A stretch of DNA of 64,000 nt. It comes from Falsiroseomonas algicola (GTDB lineage: Bacteria > Pseudomonadota > Alphaproteobacteria > Acetobacterales > Acetobacteraceae). Shown here in pieces: positions 1-7,853 of the stretch. The stretch is from positions 496,001-560,000 of the forward strand of contig NZ_JAAIKB010000002.1 of assembly GCF_011040385.1 (NCBI RefSeq), written 5' to 3'. Numbering within the stretch: the stretch's first letter is position 1; every line of letters starts with the position of its first letter. The position numbers and the translations under genes are program-made. The notes under the pieces were generated by a model, which worked only from the letters and a program-made list of their open reading frames with translations, ran no database searches and was not told where the DNA came from.

Positions 1-259
1 GAAAATCATCGTCGAGGAACAGCACCGCGTCGCAATCGGCCGCGGCATCCAGGATGGCGTTGCGCTGGCGTGGCAGGCCGGCGGGGGATTGCAGGAATTC
101 CACCGCAGGGAAGCGATCCGCGAGGCCCGTGACGTCGTCGGCCGTGACGTGGCAGATGATGATGCGATCGGGCGCGCGGGATTGCAGGCGAAGTTCCGCC
201 AGCACCTCGCCCAGAATGGCGGCGCGGCCGCGGGTGGCGATGCCGATGGCGATGCGCAT
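1..259 (-). CDS. Glycosyltransferase family 2, N-terminal part (cut by window edge)
   Basis: Only the first ~86 codons lie in the window; the gene continues past base 1. The reading begins MRIAIGIATRGR, a typical GT2 opening strand. It then has an IIICHVTADD stretch, LPRQRNAILD, and finally a run of acidic residues (VLFLDDDF) that matches the metal/nucleotide-sugar binding Asp motif of GT-A enzymes. The ATG overlaps the stop of the upstream glycosyltransferase by one base (TGATG), so the gene is in the same operon. It probably adds a sugar to a lipid-linked polysaccharide repeat at the cytoplasmic face of the membrane. Donor and acceptor cannot be told from the fragment. Confidence 0.8.
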   Translation of the reverse strand, partial: MRIAIGIATRGRAAILGEVLAELRLQSRAPDRIIICHVTADDVTGLADRFPAVEFLQSPAGLPRQRNAILDAAADCDAVLFLDDDF

Positions 260-1137
260 CAGGGCTGGCCCTCGATGGGGGTGCGCTTCAGGCCATCCTT
301 CGCGTCACCGCGCAGGAAGCCGGCGGCGCGGCCGGCGAAGGTCATGGCATAGTAGGCGGCATCGCGCGGGCGGCCCTTGAGCAGGGAGACGACGACGCCG
401 CCGATCGGGCGGATGGCGAAGGGCAGCCACACGCCGGGCGCCACGCCATGGCGCCGCAGCGCGAAGCCGAGGCCGCGGCCATAGAGGCGCGCGCGGGCGG
501 TGGCGACATCGGAGAGGCGCTTGTCGGGGTGGGCGACGCGCAAGGCGGGCTCGTAGCGGGCTTCGTGTCCGGCTTCGACGGCGCGGAGCACGAGGTCGTT
601 GCCCTCCGCCGAGCCGATGAGGGTGCCGGGGCCCATGCCCTCATCGAAGCCGCCGAGGGCGAGGGCGACGGGACGGCGGAGCCAGAGGTTGAACTCGATC
701 ACGCTGGTCCAGACGTTTCTCGAGTCGATCGCCCCGCCTTCGGTGCGCCAGCGGCCACTGCCGAGGCCGCCTTCGGGGCTGGCGGCGGGGCCGGTGAGGA
801 CCATGAGGCGCGGGTCATCCGTGAAGGCCTGGTCCACCAGGGCGAGGGTGCCTGGGGGGAGGAGGCAGTCGTCATCCGGGAAGGCAACGATCTCCCCCAC
901 CGCGTCGCGCAGGCCGAGGTTGCGGGCGTGGTTGGCATTGGCGATGGCGGAGCGGCGATGGGTCAGGCGCAGACGTGCCGCGTAGGGCGCCAGCACTGCC
1001 GCCAGCCGGTCGTCGCCATTCTGGTCCACGATGATGCATTCGGCATCGCCGCGGCCCTGCGCGAGCAGGCTGTCGAGGAACTCGGCGATTTCCGTGGTGC
1101 GGCCACGCGTCGCCATGACCAGGCTGAAACGGATCAT
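259..1137 (-). CDS. Glycosyltransferase family 2
   Basis: This is a 292-residue protein with a GT-A fold N-terminus: MIRFSLVMATRGR, then IIVDQNGDD, an ANHARNLGL segment, and the acidic VAFPDDDCLLPPGTL motif near residues 88-102 that should bind the metal and nucleotide-sugar. The C-terminal half has the GSAEGNDLVLRAVEAG region usual in GT2 acceptor sites. No membrane anchor is obvious. The start overlaps the preceding GT4 gene by four bases (ATGA) and the stop overlaps the next GT2 start, so it is translated as part of the polysaccharide operon. The sugar specificity is unknown. Confidence 0.85.
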   Translation of the reverse strand: MIRFSLVMATRGRTTEIAEFLDSLLAQGRGDAECIIVDQNGDDRLAAVLAPYAARLRLTHRRSAIANANHARNLGLRDAVGEIVAFPDDDCLLPPGTLALVDQAFTDDPRLMVLTGPAASPEGGLGSGRWRTEGGAIDSRNVWTSVIEFNLWLRRPVALALGGFDEGMGPGTLIGSAEGNDLVLRAVEAGHEARYEPALRVAHPDKRLSDVATARARLYGRGLGFALRRHGVAPGVWLPFAIRPIGGVVVSLLKGRPRDAAYYAMTFAGRAAGFLRGDAKDGLKRTPIEGQP

Positions 1138-2255
1138 CGGGCGGCGAGCCCCTGTGCGGCCAGCCCTTGGGCCACCAGCGCCTGGATGCGGTCGCGGAAG
1201 ACGGCGCGGCTGAACCGCTCGGCATTGGCGCGGCAGGATTCGGGCGCGATGGCGAGGCCTTCGAAGCGCGCGACGGCGTCGCGGATGCTCTGCGCGGCCT
1301 GTTCGGGGAAGAGCACGCCGGTGGTGTCGGGGACCACGATGTCGCTGGCGCCGCCGCGGCCATAGACGATGAGCGGGGTGCCGCAGGCCTGCGCTTCCAC
1401 CATCGCGATGCCGAAATCCTCCTCCGCCGCGAAGACGAAGGCGCGCGCGCCCTGCAGCAGGCGGATCAACTCGGGCTGCGGGACGCGGCCCAGGATCTCG
1501 ATGTTTCTCGCGTCACCGGCAGCGTCGCGGACGCGGCCCATCTCGGGGCCGTCACCGGCAATGAGGAGCCGCTTGTCGGGCATCGCGCGAAAGGCCTCCG
1601 CGACCAGGTCGATGCGCTTGTAGGGCACCATGCGGGAGGCGACGAAATAGTAGTCCTGCTTGGCGGGCTCGAAGGGGAATCCCTCGATGTCCACAGGCGG
1701 GTGGATGACCGTGCTCTCCCGCCGCCAGGTCTTGCGGATGCGCGCGGCGATCCAGGCGCTGTTGGCGGCGATGAGGTCGGGGCGCGCGGCGGAGGCATGG
1801 TCCCAGGCGCGCATCCGGGCGAGGAGCCAGCGCGTCAGCAGGCCCTTCAGCCCCGTCTCCATCCGCGCCTGGCGCAGATACTGGTGCTGCAAATCCCAGG
1901 CATAGCGCATGGGGCTGTGGACGTAGGAGACATGCAGGGTCGCCGGCCCCGTCAGTACGCCCTTGGCGACCGCGTGCGACGACGAGACGACGAGGTCATA
2001 GGCCGAGAGGTCGAACTGCTCCACCGCGATCGGCATCAGGCCGAGGTAGTAGCGGAACCACTGGCGGGCGCGCGGGAGGCGCTGGATGAAGCTGGTGGTG
2101 GGAACCTTGCCCCGCAGGAAGTGCCGGTCCTTGTCGGCCAGGAAGTCGCAGACGACGAAAAGGTCTGCTTCGGGCCAGACATCCAGCAATTGCTCCAGCA
2201 CGCGCTCGGACCCCGCATAGGTCTCGAGCCATTCATGGACGATCGCGACCCTCAT
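1134..2255 (-). CDS. Glycosyltransferase family 4
   Basis: This is a 373-residue GT-B glycosyltransferase. The N-terminal Rossmann half opens MRVAIVHEWLETYAGSERV, with the glycine/serine loop found in GT4 mannosyl- or galactosyltransferases. The C-terminal donor half has SRMVPYKRIDL, LLIAGDGPE and EEDFGIAMVEAQACGTP, the E-x7-E retaining signature. The last residues contain a short direct duplication (AQGLAAQGLAA). The start overlaps the previous gene by ATGA at 2252-2255 and the end overlaps the next by ATGA. It probably extends the repeat unit exported by the neighbouring flippase. Confidence 0.88.
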   Translation of the reverse strand: MRVAIVHEWLETYAGSERVLEQLLDVWPEADLFVVCDFLADKDRHFLRGKVPTTSFIQRLPRARQWFRYYLGLMPIAVEQFDLSAYDLVVSSSHAVAKGVLTGPATLHVSYVHSPMRYAWDLQHQYLRQARMETGLKGLLTRWLLARMRAWDHASAARPDLIAANSAWIAARIRKTWRRESTVIHPPVDIEGFPFEPAKQDYYFVASRMVPYKRIDLVAEAFRAMPDKRLLIAGDGPEMGRVRDAAGDARNIEILGRVPQPELIRLLQGARAFVFAAEEDFGIAMVEAQACGTPLIVYGRGGASDIVVPDTTGVLFPEQAAQSIRDAVARFEGLAIAPESCRANAERFSRAVFRDRIQALVAQGLAAQGLAAR

Positions 2256-3310
2256 CGGGGCTCCACCAGGTCAAGCAGGCGCCGCGCGGCGGCGGGCCAG
2301 GAGAAGGTTTCCGCCCGCGCGCGGCCGGCGGCGCGGAGATGGTCGGAAAGCCCGGGCTCGTCCAGCAGGCGGGCCAGCGCGGCGGCGGGGGTGCGGGGGC
2401 CCTCCGCGTCGAACCACAGCGCGGCGTCGCCGCAGACTTCCGGCACCGCGCCGGCGGAGGCGGCGAGGACGGGGCAGTGGCACCACATCGCCTCCAACGG
2501 CGGCAGGCCGAAGCCCTCATAGCGGGAGGGGAAGATGAGGCAGAGCGCGTTCTCATAGAGCGCGCGCAGCTCCGCATCCGTGACGCGGCCGAGCGCCTTG
2601 GCGGCATCCACGTCGGCGGCGTTGCGGAAGACACTGGCATCGGCGGCGCCGGCGACGGCCAGCACCAGGCCGCGCTGCGCCAGCAGCGACACGGCATCGC
2701 GCAACGCATCGAGGTTCTTGTGCGCGGCGCGGGTGCCGACGGCCAGCGCGTAGCCTCGAGGCGCGAGGCCGTGCTTCGCGAGCACGGATGCGTCGGCGGG
2801 GTCGCGCAGCGCATGCTCGCCGCCTTCCGCCACCACGCCGATCGTCGCGGGATCGACGGAGAGGCGGCGGGCGAGGCGGGTGCGGGAGAAGTCGGAGACC
2901 GTGATGAGCTGCGCGCCGAGGCGCGGCAGGGCCAGGTGCAGGCTGCGATACCAGCTGCGGAAGGCGAAGGAGTAGGATTCGGGCGTGTCGAAGGCGCCGG
3001 CATCATGGATCACCACGGCTTGGCCGCCGCGCCGCAGCAGGGGCGCGGTGTTGCCGAGGTTGAGCAGCAGGTCGCGGCCGGCGGCGCGCGGCAATTCCAG
3101 CTGTTCCCAGGCCTGGCCAGAGAGGCGGCCCACGATCTCCACGGGCAGGCCGGCGAAGCTCCGCGGCGCGCCCTTCGGGGCCAGCAGGCGCAGCCGCGGC
3201 GCCTGGCCGGCTTCCGCCAGGGCGGCCATGGCGGTGGTGACTTCGCGCGCGAAGCGCTGCACGCCTGACATGTTCTGCGTCAGGAAGCGGGCATTGATGG
3301 CGATGGTCAT
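2252..3310 (-). CDS. Glycosyltransferase family 4
   Basis: This is a 352-residue GT4 enzyme. I chose the ATG at 3310 (MTIAINARFLTQNMSGVQRF). It overlaps the flippase stop by four bases, whereas the longer open frame upstream is out-of-frame flippase sequence. Key signals are AVVIHDAGAFDTPESYS in the N-half, VGTRAAHKNLDAL in the nucleotide-sugar half, and PSRYEGFGLPPLEAM with the paired glutamates of retaining GT4 enzymes. The family includes mannosyltransferases of exopolysaccharide and O-antigen pathways. The exact linkage cannot be predicted. Confidence 0.87.
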   Translation of the reverse strand: MTIAINARFLTQNMSGVQRFAREVTTAMAALAEAGQAPRLRLLAPKGAPRSFAGLPVEIVGRLSGQAWEQLELPRAAGRDLLLNLGNTAPLLRRGGQAVVIHDAGAFDTPESYSFAFRSWYRSLHLALPRLGAQLITVSDFSRTRLARRLSVDPATIGVVAEGGEHALRDPADASVLAKHGLAPRGYALAVGTRAAHKNLDALRDAVSLLAQRGLVLAVAGAADASVFRNAADVDAAKALGRVTDAELRALYENALCLIFPSRYEGFGLPPLEAMWCHCPVLAASAGAVPEVCGDAALWFDAEGPRTPAAALARLLDEPGLSDHLRAAGRARAETFSWPAAARRLLDLVEPR

Positions 3311-4860
3311 GCGGGTTCCCCGCGCAGCACGGCGCGGATCCGCCAGGGGCGACGCAGCAGGCCGCGCGCATTCCGGCGTTCGGTTTGGGTCAGGGCGGGC
3401 AGGCCCGCCGCGGTGAAGGCGGCCAGCGCCAGCAGGCCAAGCGCGGCGAGCGCCCAGGGGCCCGCCGGCAGCAGCAGCAGCGACAGGCCCGCGCCGCCGG
3501 CCAGCAGCGGCGCGGCCAGGCGGCGCGCGGCGTCGGCGGCGGCGGGGTAGAAGCGCGCGACCAAGGCCAGCCGACCCAGGCAATCCGCGGCGCAGCGCAG
3601 CGCCCAGGCGGCCGCCGCGCCCTCGATCCCCAGCCACAGCAGCAGCGCGGCGGACAGCGGCAGGAAGACCAGCGCCTGCGCCAGCTGCCACTTGGCGTTG
3701 AGGTCCGGCCGGCCGATCGCGTCCAGCAGCGCGCCGGGCGCGAAGGCGGCGCAGGAGAAGAAGATGCCGACCGAGAGAATCTGCAGCACGCGTCCGCCAC
3801 CGGCGGCGAACTCCGCACCGAGCCAGAGTTGCAGCACCAGCGGCCCGGCGGCGACCAGCACCAGGCAGGCGGGCAGGACCATGGCCATGACCATCAGCGC
3901 ACCGCGGCGGAGCAGCCCGGCGGTCGCTTCCGCATGGGTGGCGAAGACGCTCGCCATGGCGGGCAGCAAGGCCTGCGCCACCGCGACGGGCAGGATCCAC
4001 ATGCGCATCACGAGGTCGAGCGGCGTGGCGTAGAAGGCGACGGCCGTCAGCGTCAGCACCGCGCCCACCAGGAAGCGGTCGGCGTAGAGCAGGGCCTGGG
4101 TCAGGATTCCCGACGCGCTCATCCACCCGCCCATCCGCACCAGCGGCCCGACCAGCGACCAGCGCGGCCAGGTGGGGGCGAGGCCCGGCAGGTCCCGCCG
4201 CGCCAGCCATGCGTAGCAGATCGTGTTCGCCAGCCGGCACAGCACCAGCGCCAGGATCACGCCGACCAGGCTCTGCCAGGCCAGCAGCACCAGCACGGGG
4301 CCGAGATAGTACATGACGGCGACGGGGATGGTGACGAGGTTGGCTTCGCGGAAGCGCTGATGCGCCGCCAGCGCGCCCCAAAGCGCGGCATTCACGACCA
4401 CGAGTGGTGCCGCGGCGCAGAGCAGGCGGAAGGCGGTGGTCGCCTCCGCCTGCAGGGCGGGTGGCGTGTTCAGCAGGCCGGTGACGAGCCAGGGGATGAA
4501 GGCGAAGGCCACGGCGGCGACGACGGCGCTGAGCAGGAACAGCGCGGTGATGGCAGCGCCGGCCAGTTCCGCCGCGCCCTTCGTCTCCCCCGCGCCGATG
4601 CGGGCGGACAATGCCCGGGTCAGCGCCGCGCCGACGCCGAGGTCGAAGACGCCGAAGACGCCGACCAAAGCGAGGGCCAGGGTGAAGAGGCCCCAGCGGT
4701 CCAGCCCCATCTGATGGACCAGCACAGGCGTGAGGGCGAGGGCGAGGAGCAGGGGCAGACCCCGCCCCGCGGCGTTCCAGAGCGTGCCGGAGAGAAGGCG
4801 GCCGCCGGAGGCGCGCTCCTCCGATACGCCGGAGGCGCGCTGTTCGGCCAGGTCGGCCAT
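3307..4860 (-). CDS. Wzx-like polysaccharide flippase (MATE/MOP superfamily)
   Basis: This is a 517-residue integral membrane protein with about 12-14 hydrophobic helices. It opens GTLWNAAGRGLPLLLALALTP and has the FGVFDLGVGAALTRALS loop seen in Wzx/RfbX flippases. Proteins of this family move undecaprenyl-diphosphate-linked repeat units from the cytoplasmic to the periplasmic face. It lies between the initiating sugar transferase upstream and the glycosyltransferases downstream, the usual gene set of a Wzx/Wzy-type pathway. No Wzy polymerase is recognisable in the window. The first residues carry a small imperfect repeat (ERASG twice). Confidence 0.85.
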   Translation of the reverse strand: MADLAEQRASGVSEERASGGRLLSGTLWNAAGRGLPLLLALALTPVLVHQMGLDRWGLFTLALALVGVFGVFDLGVGAALTRALSARIGAGETKGAAELAGAAITALFLLSAVVAAVAFAFIPWLVTGLLNTPPALQAEATTAFRLLCAAAPLVVVNAALWGALAAHQRFREANLVTIPVAVMYYLGPVLVLLAWQSLVGVILALVLCRLANTICYAWLARRDLPGLAPTWPRWSLVGPLVRMGGWMSASGILTQALLYADRFLVGAVLTLTAVAFYATPLDLVMRMWILPVAVAQALLPAMASVFATHAEATAGLLRRGALMVMAMVLPACLVLVAAGPLVLQLWLGAEFAAGGGRVLQILSVGIFFSCAAFAPGALLDAIGRPDLNAKWQLAQALVFLPLSAALLLWLGIEGAAAAWALRCAADCLGRLALVARFYPAAADAARRLAAPLLAGGAGLSLLLLPAGPWALAALGLLALAAFTAAGLPALTQTERRNARGLLRRPWRIRAVLRGEPA

Positions 4861-4882
4861 GGCGTGCGCCGTTCCTATGAAA

Positions 4883-4908
4883 GGGCCCGCGGCTGGAGCC
4901 GCGGGCCC
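4883..4908 (-). terminator. Perfect GC-rich hairpin, terminator- or attenuator-like
   Basis: A 12-base stem (4883-4894 pairing with 4897-4908) encloses only two unpaired bases. On the minus strand it is followed by TTTCATA. It lies just after the sugar transferase stop (4933) and before the flippase start (4860). It could end or attenuate transcription between them, or mark an mRNA processing point. The T-run is short, so intrinsic termination would be partial at best. Confidence 0.55.
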
Positions 4909-4932
4909 GGAAGCGATGGGCTCAGCGGGGGA

Positions 4933-5682
4933 TCAGTAGGCGCCGCGGCGGGCCAGGACGGCGGCCGGGGTGCGGAGCAGGATGCGGATGTCGTTCAGCA
5001 GCGACGGGTGTGAGACATAGGCCACGTCGAGCGCCACGCGCTGGGCGTAGGAGGTGTCGCTGCGGCCGCTGACCTGCCAGGGGCCGGTGATGCCCGGGCG
5101 CACCGCCAGGTAGTGCTGCGCGGCCTGGCCGTAATAGGCCGCCAGCTCCGCCGCCTGCACCGGGCGGGGGCCGACCAGGCTCATGTCGCCGCGGAGCACG
5201 TTGATGATCTGCGGCAGCTCATCCAGCGAGGAGGCGCGGAGGAAGCGGCCCACCCAGGTGACGCGCGGGTCATTCTTCAGCTTGCGGGTCGATTCCCACT
5301 CCGCCCGGGCGATCGGGTCGCGCTCGATCAGCGCGGCCAGGCGGCGATCGGCGTCGGCGACCATGGAGCGGAACTTCAGGCAGCCGAAGAGGCGGCCGCC
5401 GCGGCCCACGCGTTCATGTGCATAGAAGACCTTGCCGCCGTCCATCTTCACCAGCAGGGCGAGGATGAGGAAGACGGGCAGGGTGGCGATCAGGAGGGCG
5501 CCGGCCCCGAGGATATCAAGCGTCCGCTTCGCGACCTGCCGGGCGCGTTCCGCCGGCGCGACGGAGTCGGCGCCCATCCGCACCTGCCCGGGCAGGCCCG
5601 GGGCGAAGAGGGGGTGCGGCAGCGCGGATCGCTTCGTCTCGGGCTCGGGGGCGAGCGTCTGGACGGCTTCCAGGCCAGGCAT
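4933..5682 (-). CDS. Undecaprenyl-phosphate sugar-1-phosphate transferase (ExoY/WcaJ-type catalytic domain)
   Basis: This 249-residue protein starts each repeat unit by moving a sugar-1-phosphate from a nucleotide-sugar to undecaprenyl phosphate at the inner membrane. It has one hydrophobic segment (LGAGALLIATLPVFLILALL), then the hallmark bacterial sugar transferase blocks: KFRSMVADAD, SLDELPQIINVLRGDMSLVG, PRPV, and RPGITGPWQVSGRS near the C-terminus. I chose the ATG at 5682 because GAGG lies six bases upstream. The open frame extends further but is rich in Pro/Arg with no domain. It lacks the large multi-helix N-terminal half of full-length WcaJ, so it belongs to the short ExoY/PglC-like class. 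Confidence 0.85.
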   Translation of the reverse strand: MPGLEAVQTLAPEPETKRSALPHPLFAPGLPGQVRMGADSVAPAERARQVAKRTLDILGAGALLIATLPVFLILALLVKMDGGKVFYAHERVGRGGRLFGCLKFRSMVADADRRLAALIERDPIARAEWESTRKLKNDPRVTWVGRFLRASSLDELPQIINVLRGDMSLVGPRPVQAAELAAYYGQAAQHYLAVRPGITGPWQVSGRSDTSYAQRVALDVAYVSHPSLLNDIRILLRTPAAVLARRGAY

Positions 5683-5805
5683 GAGGTCCTCGTGGTGCGG
5701 CGGGGGGGCCGCTTTGGCGTTGAGCTGAGTCCGATCCGGAACCATTCCGGCCGCAGGCCAAGGCGAGGTGGCCTTGGATCGCGGGCGGTTCAATCCTCGT
5801 AACCG

Positions 5806-5826
5806 AACCCTTCGACAATAAGGGTT
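5806..5826. promoter_or_regulatory. Inverted repeat in the divergent promoter region of the polysaccharide locus
   Basis: AACCCTT (5806-5812) and AAGGGTT (5820-5826) are exact reverse complements separated by seven bases. They lie in the 283-base space between the minus-strand sugar transferase (start 5682) and the plus-strand small membrane protein (start 5966). The position and spacing suit a dimeric regulator site. The rest of this gap holds no gene I can support. Confidence 0.35.
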
Positions 5827-5965
5827 AGCCCTACTGACCGGCGGGTTTGCGACGCGGTTGGGGCGAGATTGTGGCGGCGGGTCAATCTGGCTGTGAGTCA
5901 TTGAGTTTTCGCGTTGGACGCGCTTTTTGCGGGCACTTCGTGGCGGTCTGTGCCACAATTTCGCC

Positions 5966-6169
5966 ATGTCCCAGTACCGCCAGCCCATGAGGGGCGCCGA
6001 AAGCCAGATACCGACGCCCGCGCCGCGCCTGTCGTGGCGCGAAGGGCCTGTGCGCTACGAGGCGTGGCGACCGCTGCCGAAGCCCGAATCGGGGTCTCCC
6101 GCCCGCGGGATCGTGCTGGCGGTGCTGATTTCCGCGGTGTTCTGGGTGGGGCTGGCCACGCTGCTGTGA
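5966..6169 (+). CDS. Small single-span membrane protein, function unknown
   Basis: This is a 67-residue reading frame beginning MSQYRQPMRGAESQ. It has a basic, proline-rich cytoplasmic-looking part (RLSWREGPVRYEAWRPLP) and a C-terminal hydrophobic helix (IVLAVLISAVFWVGLATLL) ending the protein. An in-frame upstream ATG at 5927 would add 13 residues of no evident value. No family is recognised. The clear amphipathic layout and the position between two polysaccharide transcription units make it a plausible real gene, perhaps an accessory of the exopolysaccharide machinery. It may equally be a chance ORF in GC-rich DNA. Confidence 0.5.
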   Translation: MSQYRQPMRGAESQIPTPAPRLSWREGPVRYEAWRPLPKPESGSPARGIVLAVLISAVFWVGLATLL

Positions 6170-6269
6170 CCGGCTTGCAGGGGCGGGCGCCGCAGGCGTA
6201 AGGGCGCGGATGTAGGCCCCGAGGATTCCCGCCCTGCTCCACCCCCGCCCCGATAACGGCCGAGACGCG

Positions 6270-7853
6270 GTGGTGTCCTACCTCGCCGCCTTCCTCGTTG
6301 GCCTGGCCCTCGCGCTGCACGTCTTCCCGCTGGATTTCCTGTTTCCCGTGGCAGGGCTGCCCTGGCGGCCGGCGGGGGATGCGGCACAGCACATGGTGGC
6401 GCAGCGCTACCTGATCGCGGATGCCTGGCGCTGGCCGCCGACCTTCGTCGCCACGCTGAACACGCAGGAAGGCGGGCTCAACACCGTCTTCGCCGATTCG
6501 ATTCCGCTGCTGGCGCTGGCGCTCAAGGGGGTTCGGGCGCTGCTGCCGGAAGGCTTCCACGGGGTCGGGCTGTTCTATGGCTTGGCCTGGGTGATGCAGC
6601 CGGTGGCGGCGGTCTGGGCGCTGCGCGGCGCGGGGGAGACGCGCATCCTTCCGGCGATCGGCGTGGCGCTGGCCGCTGCCTCCATGCCCGCCTTCATCGG
6701 GCGCTTCGGGCATGCGGCACTCTGCGGGCATTTTCTGCTGTTGCTCGGGCTGGGTGTGTATCTGCGGCTGGTGCGGCGGCCGACGGTGGCGCGCTGGATC
6801 GGCGCCGGCGCGCTGCAGGTGGCGGCGCTGCTGGTGCACCCCTACCTCGCGGCCATGACGCTGGCGCTGCTGGGCGCGGTCCCCGCGACGCGGCTGCTGC
6901 GGGGCGAGGCCTTCATCGGGCCGGGGCTCGCGGTGGGCGTGGCGCTGGCGGCGGTCGCGGGCGTGATGGCGGGCTTCGGCTATCTCGGCGCGCAGGGGGA
7001 TGGTGGCTACGGCCAGTTCGCCATGAACCTGCTCTCCCCCGTCTGGCCGGCGGGGTCCTGGCTTTCCGGCTGGCCCTGGTCCCCGCAGCTGGACGCGACC
7101 GGGCATGGCGGGTGGGAGGGCTACAACTGGCTGGGCTTCGGGCTGCTGGGCGCCTTCGTGCTTGGCGTCGTGGCGCGGCCGCGCGGGGCGTGGAAGCTGC
7201 TCCGCAAGCATGCCGGGCTCGCCCTGGTGCTGGCGGCGCTGACGGCGCTGGCGGTGACGCATCGCGTGGGCCTGGGCGAGGAGATCGTGCTCGACCTCGG
7301 CCCGGCGCCGACGGCGCTGGAGCAGTTCAGGGCCTCGGGCCGATTCTTCTGGCCGGTCGGCTATGCGCTGCTGGTCGGCGGCATGGTGCTGCTGGCGAAG
7401 GCGGGGCGGGCGGGGCCGGTGCTGTGCCTGGCGGCGGGGCTGGTCCAGGTGGCGGACGCAACGCCGCTGCGCCGCGCCATCGCGGAGTGGGCGGGGGGCC
7501 ACCCGGCCTGGACGATCGAGGCTCCGGCGCTGCGCGAGGCGTTCAGCGAGGGGAGGTCGCTGACCCTGCTGCCCTCCTGGCCCTGCGTGGACCATGCGAC
7601 AGGGGGCGACACCTTCGCCCTGCTGCTGGAGACGCTGGCCTTGGCGTCAGAACGGCCGGTGCCGGCCAGCACCATGTATGTCGCGCGCTGGCGGACGCCG
7701 CCTTCCTGCCGCGACCAGGCGCTGGCTTCGGCGCCGCTGGCGGAGGGCGAGGTCAGGGTGATCCTGCCCGCCGCCACGCCGAGCCTCGCGCCGCTGGTGC
7801 CGGATGGCGCGGCGCGCTGCGGGCCCCTCGGTCAGCTCGTGGTGTGCCGCTGA
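6270..7853 (+). CDS. Multi-pass membrane protein resembling DUF6311 family
   Basis: This is a 527-residue protein with roughly ten hydrophobic helices and a soluble C-terminal tail. After the first helix it has GDAAQHMVAQRYLIAD and WRWPPTFVATLNTQEGG, resembling the conserved luminal loop of DUF6311 and GT-C-like proteins, where acidic residues in the first loop serve catalysis. Later it has EQFRASGRFFWPVGYALLVGG. The family is often found beside polysaccharide genes and may be a lipid-linked-sugar glycosyltransferase, but this is inference. The start codon reads GTG. Its 3' end overlaps the convergent GT2 gene by 22 bases. Confidence 0.65.
   Translation: MVSYLAAFLVGLALALHVFPLDFLFPVAGLPWRPAGDAAQHMVAQRYLIADAWRWPPTFVATLNTQEGGLNTVFADSIPLLALALKGVRALLPEGFHGVGLFYGLAWVMQPVAAVWALRGAGETRILPAIGVALAAASMPAFIGRFGHAALCGHFLLLLGLGVYLRLVRRPTVARWIGAGALQVAALLVHPYLAAMTLALLGAVPATRLLRGEAFIGPGLAVGVALAAVAGVMAGFGYLGAQGDGGYGQFAMNLLSPVWPAGSWLSGWPWSPQLDATGHGGWEGYNWLGFGLLGAFVLGVVARPRGAWKLLRKHAGLALVLAALTALAVTHRVGLGEEIVLDLGPAPTALEQFRASGRFFWPVGYALLVGGMVLLAKAGRAGPVLCLAAGLVQVADATPLRRAIAEWAGGHPAWTIEAPALREAFSEGRSLTLLPSWPCVDHATGGDTFALLLETLALASERPVPASTMYVARWRTPPSCRDQALASAPLAEGEVRVILPAATPSLAPLVPDGAARCGPLGQLVVCR

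Noticed and set aside
5683-5988. N-terminal extension of the sugar transferase
   Set aside because: The frame is open but encodes Pro/Arg-rich sequence without a domain, and a good ribosome site precedes the ATG at 5682.
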